Shown here piece after piece: positions 57,876 through 64,000 of a DNA stretch of 64,000 nucleotides; positions within the stretch are counted from its first letter, which is position 1; the number at the start of each line of letters is the position of its first letter. The DNA lies in the NCBI RefSeq assembly GCF_015706575.1, contig NW_024037050.1:7006001-7070000 (forward strand), in the 5' to 3' direction. The notes under the pieces are model-generated. The model made no database searches, was not told where the DNA came from, and saw only the letters and a program-made list of their open reading frames with translations. The translations under genes were made by a program, and so were the position numbers. This DNA is from Patiria miniata (lineage: Eukaryota; Echinodermata; Asteroidea; Valvatida; Asterinidae).

Positions 57876-58795
57876 GAAGTTGATTGCCAATTCAAAGGCA
57901 AAGATGACATGCTGAAGTTGATTGCCAATTCTAAGGCAAAGATTACTTGCTGAAGTTGATTGCCAGATCAAAGGCAAAGATTACTTGCTGAAGTTGATTG
58001 CGAATTCAAAGACAAAGATTACTTGCTGAAGTTGATTGCCAATTCAAAGACAAAGATTACTTGCTGAAGTTGATTGCCAATTCAAAGGCAAAGATTACTT
58101 GCTGAAGTTGATTGCCAATTCAAAGGCAAAGATAACTTGCTGAAGTTGATTGCCAATTCAAAGGCAAAGATTACTTGCTATTGTTGATTGCCAATTCTAA
58201 GGCAAAGATTACTTGCTATTGTTGATTGCCAATTCTAAGGCAAAGATTACTTGCTGAAGTTGATTGCCAGATCAAAGGCAAAGATTACTAGCTGAAGTTG
58301 ATTGCGAATTCAAAGGCAAAGATTACTTGCTGAAGTTGATTGCCAATTCTAAGGCAAAGATTACTTGCTGAAGTTGATTGCCAGATCAAAGGCAAAGATT
58401 ACTTGCTGAAGTTGATTGCCAATTCTAAGGCAAAGATTACTTGCTGAAGTTGATTGCCAATTCAAAGGCAAAGATTACTTGCTGAAGTTGATTGCCAATT
58501 CAAAGGCAAAGATAACTTGCTGAAGTTGATTGCCAATTCTAAGGCAAAGATAACTTGCTGAAGTTGATTGCCAGATCAAAGGCAAAGATTACTTGCTGAA
58601 GTTGATTGCGAATTCAAAGGCAAAGATTACTTGCTGAAGTTGATTGCCAATTCAAAGGCAAAGATTACTTGCTGAAGTTGATTGCCAATTCAAAGGCAAC
58701 GATTACTTTCTGAAGCTGATTGTCAATTCTGAGCTAAAGATTACAAAACTGAAGTTGATTGTCAATTTGTAGCCAAAGATGACAAAGTTGAAGTC
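57876..58795 (-). repeat. 38-bp minisatellite, 22 regular copies plus diverged copies, in PLE
   Basis: Regular 38-bp units run 57876-58711 (22 copies). About two diverged units follow to 58795. Variants with AGATC or GAATTC recur in order, indicating duplication of blocks of several units. Confidence 0.93.
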
Positions 58796-58829
58796 AGTTA
58801 ATGTTTTCAAGGTAAACTCAAGATTTATA

Positions 58830-58872
58830 TAGCCTGACGTTGCGAACTTAGCAAGTTCTTCTTCAGAGGCTA
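58830..58872 (-). ncRNA. Hammerhead-like motif of PLE, altered core (right copy)
   Basis: Identical to the motif at 50591-50633 (TAGCCT/AGGCTA stem I, CTGAAGA, extra A, 6-bp stem II, GCAACGTC). Sharing the same two departures means they predate the two insertions and belong to the family, rather than arising in one copy. Confidence 0.6.
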
Positions 58873-59334
58873 AAACAGAAATGACAGAGGTACATACATT
58901 AACATGGGGGTGCACACAAACATGCAGGGCTGAAAGAAGAAACACAAAAGGAGAATTAGGTGTGAAAGGTGTGGAAAGATGCAGGGGAGGGTGGATGAGA
59001 GAACAAAGAAACAAAGGGATATGGCAAACCACAAGGGGTCTTGTGTAAACAGGGGAGGGCCCAGAAAGGGGAAGGATCAAAGGTCACAGGGAGTGGGAAC
59101 GAGCAAAAGAGTGTGAGAGTGAAGGGATGATGTGGGGGGGGGGGACAGTATTGAGGTGGAAAGGGATGAAAGATGGGGAAAGATGGGTAAACACAAACAA
59201 GGAAGACCAGATGGATTATCTGTAACAGAAGACAATGGAGGAAGGAAAGGATTAATCATTTCCAAGTTGGATGTTGAGACCGTGTGGTTGAATAGTTCGA
59301 AGACGATTCATCCACACTTTCTCTCTGCTGAGGC

Positions 59335-61098
59335 TGTCACAATAAAACCACCCTTGTCTTGTATCTGTGACTATTTAATAGGTAGTGTGAATAAATCCTT
59401 TTTTTTAACCCTTGTACAACTACGCATGAGTGGATCAGAGCCCAAACCTAGCCAGCCGTGGTTGACTGATCAAGGTAACAATAAGAACACATTCCACACA
59501 CAATACCTCTAGGAGCATCTTCCATGTACCCACACGCACACAATACACATCCCTGGTATCTCCACTCTGGTAAGGTAGATATTTTGCATATTCATGAGCT
59601 TTGGTTTAAATAAGAATGGGAATGAAGTTAAGTTTGAATGAGTGTGAGGAAATGAGATGGTAATTAGTGGAAGGTTGCTGGAATTTGAAGGGAAAGTGAG
59701 GTAGTTGTCTCCATGATTCTGAGCTGTGTACATGTACATGTATTTGCGCCATCACTCTGCTCTGCTGCAGCGATTTTTTTATACTTTAGGGTAATTCAGA
59801 CCCTAAGATCTTTTTTCCAAGCAATCTGGCTTGTGACAATTGCAGTGCAGCCAACATTGAAGATTTCAGAGTGCTTTTCAAGCAAATTTGTGCTTGAATG
59901 TGTTTTTAACTTTGGCGTGAGGGAGACAAGTCAGCAACATCGACCAGCAACCGTAAGTTGAAGATTTAATTGTTTTCATGATTAATTAAAAGAAAAGAAA
60001 ATATTGTTTTCCCTTCATTATATTTATGTTGTGAGATTCACCAGGATTAAGGATTGAATCTAGAATTGTGAATTGTTTGAGATAAAATTGATTGGCTATA
60101 TATTATGAGGATTGTTGCATACCTGATGTATATATCAGAAGTTAATTTAATTGTGTTAATTTAAGAATGAGAAAAGTCTAAGTGACATGAGATCGAAGTA
60201 AAGAGTAGTATTCATTTTTAGGATTAGCTTTGAAGAACATTTGATTGGTGATTCGGCCTGTATTTTGTATAATGACTCCAAATTATTGTGAGAGTTTATT
60301 GAAATTATAAATTTACAGACGGCCTAATCTGATCCTACAATTGACGAGGATAGATGCACGAAGGCGACGCCACAGGCACTGAAGTCAAGCCAGAGGGCTG
60401 AAGGCAGCTTACAGCAGCAGCATTTCCAGTGTTTTTAACCGTGGAGTGGGTGGCGAGAACTACCAGGAAGAAGTCAGTTGTTTTTATGCCTGCATTTATG
60501 TAATTGTTTTTTAGATAGTATTGTAATAGTGTATTTTGAATTTGCAGTAACGTGAGGACGTGAAACGTCATCAAAAGTAGGATAAACTATTCAATTTAAA
60601 TTTGTGACTTCGTTCACACAGACCCTGCGGGGAGTGGACTGTAACTTACAGAGAACCTAATAATTTGGTAGTATTTGCGGAGAGAAAACTGAAATTTGAT
60701 TCCACTTATACAGTGAAGATTAAGGAGTTTTGTTTTCATATATTTTGGAGAAGTTTAACTTAATAGTTTGCAGAAGGTTGTGAATCTTGGGTAGATTCAA
60801 CCGTTCGTAATAGTGTTATATTTATTTTGTTGGATATTTGACCAGTGTAATTAATCCCGTATTCATTCGTACTTTGGATGTAATTGTCCAACACAGCTGG
60901 GATATTTCTGTTTATATATTTGATTGCAATTTACAAGTGGTGCATTTGAGAGTAATTAACTCAAGCTTGAGGTATTGTTGTAAGTAGGAGTGATTTTTAA
61001 ATTAATAAATTAATTCGGAGAACAGAATAATTTGTGGACATTGTTTTATTTACCATTGTCTTTGAACATTTTAAGAGGAAGGTTAACTGGATCTGACA
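59335..61098. mobile_element. 1764-bp solo LTR-like insertion in the PLE
   Basis: It starts TGTCACAATAAAACC and ends GGATCTGACA, i.e. TG...CA with short inverted TGTCA/TGACA ends. It is flanked by a 5-bp duplication GAGGC (59330-59334, 61099-61103). The left PLE copy shows the empty site (51087-51095, CTGAGGCGAAC). It has no ORF above about 126 codons and no terminal repeats of its own, so a solo LTR is the simplest reading. A+T-rich; the source family is not in the window. Confidence 0.85.
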
Positions 61099-61279
61099 GA
61101 GGCGAACTGAGTCCTTGCGATGGCCAAGAGATTCAATGCCCTGCAAAATCATATCAGAAATGGAGTGGTTAGGCAGGTTGAAGTGATGACCAACAGGGGT
61201 GTCTAGTTTCTTGGTGTTGACCGTTGACCGGTGGGCATAGAAACGCTTCTTGAGCGTATTCTTAGTCTCACCTACATAC
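61099..61279 (-). pseudogene. PLE GIY-YIG domain, N-terminal piece (right copy)
   Basis: Minus strand from 61279 reads YVGETKNTLKKRF in a frame different from the upstream RT frame; a deletion at 61279/61280 removed the zinc-finger part that the left copy keeps (51274-51311) and shifted the frame. The domain is cut at 61099 by the solo LTR and resumes at 59334, ending at a TAA near 59250. Not functional. Confidence 0.85.
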
Positions 61280-63480
61280 GGGAGTCAGACTCCTGGATAT
61301 GAATCTGGCAGACAACACATCTGGAACTGCACTTGAAAGTACCATGCTGGGTGGGAGGGGATGCATCTAAGGAAGGGACTTCAGCTCGAACAATCAAGTC
61401 CCGTAGATTTCGAGGACGCCTGTAAGCCAATGTGGGGCCGTTGGGGATTGCGCGGGCAAGGCGATCTGAAGTATGGAGGATATGATGATTGTCATTAGTG
61501 ATTTTGCGAAGGGGAGGGAGATTGGGGTGAAACGTGGTAACCAAGGGACTCATGGGTTTGGCCATGGCATCAGGGGCCTTTCCCGTGAGAGCTAGATTTC
61601 TGGGAATAGCTTTAGCTCTGGCAATGGCACGATGAACTTGGCGAGAGCTGTGACCCCTGGCCACCAAGTTGTTCCTCAGTATCTGTGTATGGCGGGAGAA
61701 ATCGGAATCATTAGAACAAATTCTTCTGAATCTGAGTGCCTGGCTAAACGCTATGCCAGTTTTGCAGTGCCTGGGGTGACAGCTGGAGGAGTGGAGGTAC
61801 TGGTGGGTGTCTGTGGGTTTGGAATACAGGTCAGTGGTTAGTGAGTTGCCTTGCTTGCGGACGGTGACATCCAGAAAGTGGGTTTGGTGAGCCGAGAACT
61901 CCGATGTGAATTTGATGGTTCTGTGGAAGGAATTGATGTGGTTAGTGAAGGTCAAGAGACTGTCCTCATCACTGGTCCAAATGAAAAAAACATCATCAAT
62001 ATATCTCCACCAGATCCAAGGGCGACATGGGGCCGAGGCAAGAATGCGTTCTTCGAGGTCGCCCATGAAGAGGCAAGCCATCGACGGGGCCATGCGAGTG
62101 CCCATTGCAGTGCCGTGTACCTGTAGATAGTGTTCACCAAGGAAGGAAAAATTGTTCTTCGTTAGTATAAGTCTCATGAGGGTGCCAACATCACTGATGG
62201 GAGGAGTCGTGTGTCCTGCCTTGGCCAGAGCTAAGGAGCAAGCACGAACACCCTCCTCATGTGGGATGTTGGTGTACAGAGATGAGACGTCGAAAGTCCC
62301 AATGATGGCTGTGCTGGGAATCTGGTCCTTGATTCCTTGAAGCTTGCGTAGGAAGTCTGGGGTGTCGTGAATGTATGACGAAATCTGTGGGACAAGGGGT
62401 TTGAGAAAACTGTCAATGAACAGGGAGATGCGTTCCGTGGGTGAGCCATTACCGGAGATGATGGGTCTACCGGGGTTGCCAGCCTTGTGAATCTTGGGTA
62501 GAAGGTAAAATCTGGCAGTCCTACAATCACAGGGAGAAAGAAATTTGTGAGCTTTCTTGGACAACTGGTCACGTGATCGCATATCGTCAAGTACCTGTTG
62601 TATATCTCGACAGAAAGTGCCTGTGGGGTCAGAGTCAAGGCGGGTATAGTTAGTGCGATTATCCAACTGGCGGTGGGCCTCATCAATGTACTGCTGACGA
62701 TCCATGATGACCACAGCTGAACCTTTATCTGCTGGCTTGATGATGATGTCGGTGCGAGAGCGCAAGGAGTTGAGAGCCAGGCGCTCCTCTCTGGGGAGAT
62801 TATCATGAGTCCTGTGGGGGAAGTTGTCCGGGTTAGTGACTTGGGAATTGATAACTTGAACGTATGTCTCTATGGCTGGCACACGATTCTTGGGGGGTAC
62901 CCACGAACTCTTGACTCGAAAAGGCTCTGGCTCATACGGTTCACTGTCCAGGAAAAACTCACGCAGACGGATTCTACGGTAGTATTCCGTGAGATCTTGG
63001 CTGAGCTGAACCTGGTTCACAGAACGGGGAGCGGGACAAAAATTGAGACCCTTGGAGAGAAGTTTGTGCTCTGCGTCAGATATTGATGAGGAAGAAAGAT
63101 TAACTACAGTGTTGACAGGGGGTTCTGGCGGTGGCGTGGTAGATGGGGACCTAGGACGTCTGAAACGTCTGTCTGCGTTGCTGTTGCTTGGCAAGCAAGC
63201 CACCAATCTTCTTGTTTCTCCTGTTGAGTAGGACAGAGTCAAGGTTAGACAAACCCCTTTCAATCTCATCATGGAAATTCCTGTACGTGGAGTCAGAACA
63301 ACTGGATTTGAGTTGGGAGTCAAGGTGGGAAATATTCTGGTGGAGGTCCTCCCGTGTAAATTGACACTGCTGAGAGAGAATATTGATGAGTTTAATAGAG
63401 GTACCATGTATAACTTGATTCCATCTCCTTTGAAGGTGTGGTGGGAGGTTTCCTAAGCAGGGAGTGTGAGACAGTTGCAA
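61280..63480 (-). pseudogene. Penelope-like element reverse transcriptase
   Basis: Minus strand. The true N-terminus (63480 to about 63175; ends LLAKQQQRR) lies in one frame and the rest in another (63407-61272, of which the first ~65 residues are out-of-frame artefact), so a frameshift lies near 63175-63230. In the long frame: AVVIMDR and LLPKIHK (302-308), GNPGRPIISG, FDVSSLYTN (372-380), AMGTRMAPS, catalytic YIDD (469-472), HQYLHSSSCHPRHCK (535-549, thumb region characteristic of PLEs) and a cysteine cluster C693/C697/C700 before the truncation. This is the telomerase-related PLE polymerase that copies RNA at a nicked target. Catalytic residues are intact but the protein is broken at both ends. 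Confidence 0.93.
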
Positions 63481-63570
63481 ACCTTAAGATTTATATATTT
63501 CAGGTCCATCCAGTCAGTAAGCAGTTTGCAGCAGTTTTACTTTTTTTCATTTTTTTCAGGATTTATATAA

Positions 63571-64000
63571 GGGGATGTGTGGAAATCAAATTTCCAACAA
63601 GAATCAAAGTGTGGACAAAATGCAATCCCATTGTGTATCATTGAGTTCATACAAGAACGTACAGGCATGCTTGAGTCTAATGCTGAACATGTGTGTGAAT
63701 CAGAACCTGTGTATATGTTTGTTCCTGTGGCAGATGTTGAAAGACATGTGAATCGATGGAAGAAGTGGAGAATCAACAAAATGACCAAAAAGAGATTGAA
63801 ACAGCAGAAAGCAGTGCGAAGGTTGAAGGCCAGTGGGCAAACATGCTGCAGTAGACATCAGGTATTGGATTGTGTTGTAGAGTATATCAAAGAGACAAAG
63901 AGGGTGTCAAAACCGAAGAGAAAGAAAATCAGAAGATGTGAACGAAGACAAGCATTGCATAGGTTGAGGAATGACAAGGTCATTGAACAGCGTATGAGTA
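63571..64000 (+). CDS. Unidentified basic protein, partial, runs off the window
   Basis: The frame is open from after TAA 63568 to the window edge (143 codons); the first ATG is at 63667, giving at least 111 residues. It is very basic: RWKKWRINKMTKKRLKQQK, a Cys-Cys...His segment (TCCSRH), then KPKRKKIRRCERRQALHRLR. A good 3' splice site (pyrimidine run then CAG, 63541-63559) lies just upstream, but its natural frame closes at 63642. I do not recognise the family; it may be the start of another mobile element or a host gene. Codon content looks non-random for its length. Confidence 0.4.

Larger units (their letters stand above)
57359..63480 (-). mobile_element. Penelope-like element, near full length, interrupted (right copy)
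   Basis: Minus strand from about 63480: N-terminal coding region, reverse transcriptase, GIY-YIG domain (61279-61099 and 59334-59250), untranslated region, hammerhead-like motif (58872-58830), minisatellite (58795-57876) and 3' end at 57359, where similarity to the left copy stops. Lesions: a frameshift near 63175-63230, a deletion at 61279/61280 between RT and GIY-YIG, and the solo LTR insertion at 59335-61098. The family (Penelope/Poseidon versus Neptune) is not decided. Confidence 0.88.

Noticed and set aside
50208..58795. 38-bp repeats as a CRISPR array
   Set aside because: Units are contiguous with no unique spacers and lie in a eukaryotic retroelement.
49689..59334. The two large direct repeats as LTRs of the BEL element
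   Set aside because: They contain the PLE GIY-YIG coding end and run into PLE reverse transcriptase on one side, so they are PLE copies.

Overview
The window reads as non-genic, repeat-dense DNA from a metazoan nuclear genome, most likely a marine invertebrate. That rests on the mix of elements: a chromodomain-bearing Ty3/Gypsy element, a BEL/Pao element, a Penelope-like element (PLE) with a GIY-YIG domain, a tRNA-derived SINE with a TTA tail, several hairpin transposons, and bulk non-coding DNA that is A+T rich. I cannot name the species. I see no convincing single-copy host gene. Nearly every long reading frame belongs to a retroelement, and most of these are broken.

Layout. (1) 243-6791: a Ty3/Gypsy retrotransposon with both LTRs, a 5-bp target duplication, gag, pol and a chromodomain, carrying several inactivating lesions. 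(2) 6797-10390: no gene seen; a 143-bp palindrome and a tRNA-like sequence. (3) 10391-48150: about 38 kb of non-coding tandem and nested repeats, all in one orientation. They are built around a double CREB/ATF-type palindrome (TGACGTCATSATGACGTCA) and a second motif (CCAAGTTT...ATCGGA). Blocks are joined at CTAG, often preceded by one to five strong hairpins whose arms copy the first bases of the repeat blocks. This layout resembles Helitron/Helentron ends. A 603-bp inverted-repeat element, a SINE and a 3.25-kb ribozyme-bearing element are inserted in it. (4) 48150-49688: one inverted-repeat element, otherwise nothing recognised. (5) 49689-63480: two PLE copies on the minus strand flanking a decayed BEL/Pao element; the right PLE copy is interrupted by a 1764-bp solo LTR-like insertion. 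(6) 63571-64000: an unidentified basic reading frame running off the window.

The most unusual object is the element at 40007-43259. It has 346-bp terminal direct repeats that differ at one base. Each contains a complete type I hammerhead ribozyme, and the single difference falls on the one base of the CUGANGA box that may vary. Between them lies a self-contained gene: CCAAT dyad, TATA box, a 214-codon ORF for a basic, coiled-coil-like protein of unknown family, a 3' stem-loop matching the histone-mRNA consensus, and poly(A) signals. Target duplications of 12-15 bp and the ribozymes point to mobilisation by a PLE-like reverse transcriptase. The PLE copies in this window carry their own hammerhead-like motif, with altered core positions.

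The parts fit a retroelement graveyard rather than an operon or pathway. The PLE supplies the type of enzyme that could mobilise ribozyme-bearing passengers, the BEL and Gypsy copies are largely dead, and the CRE-rich arrays serve as landing ground. All functional statements are inferences from sequence; no search or folding program was run.
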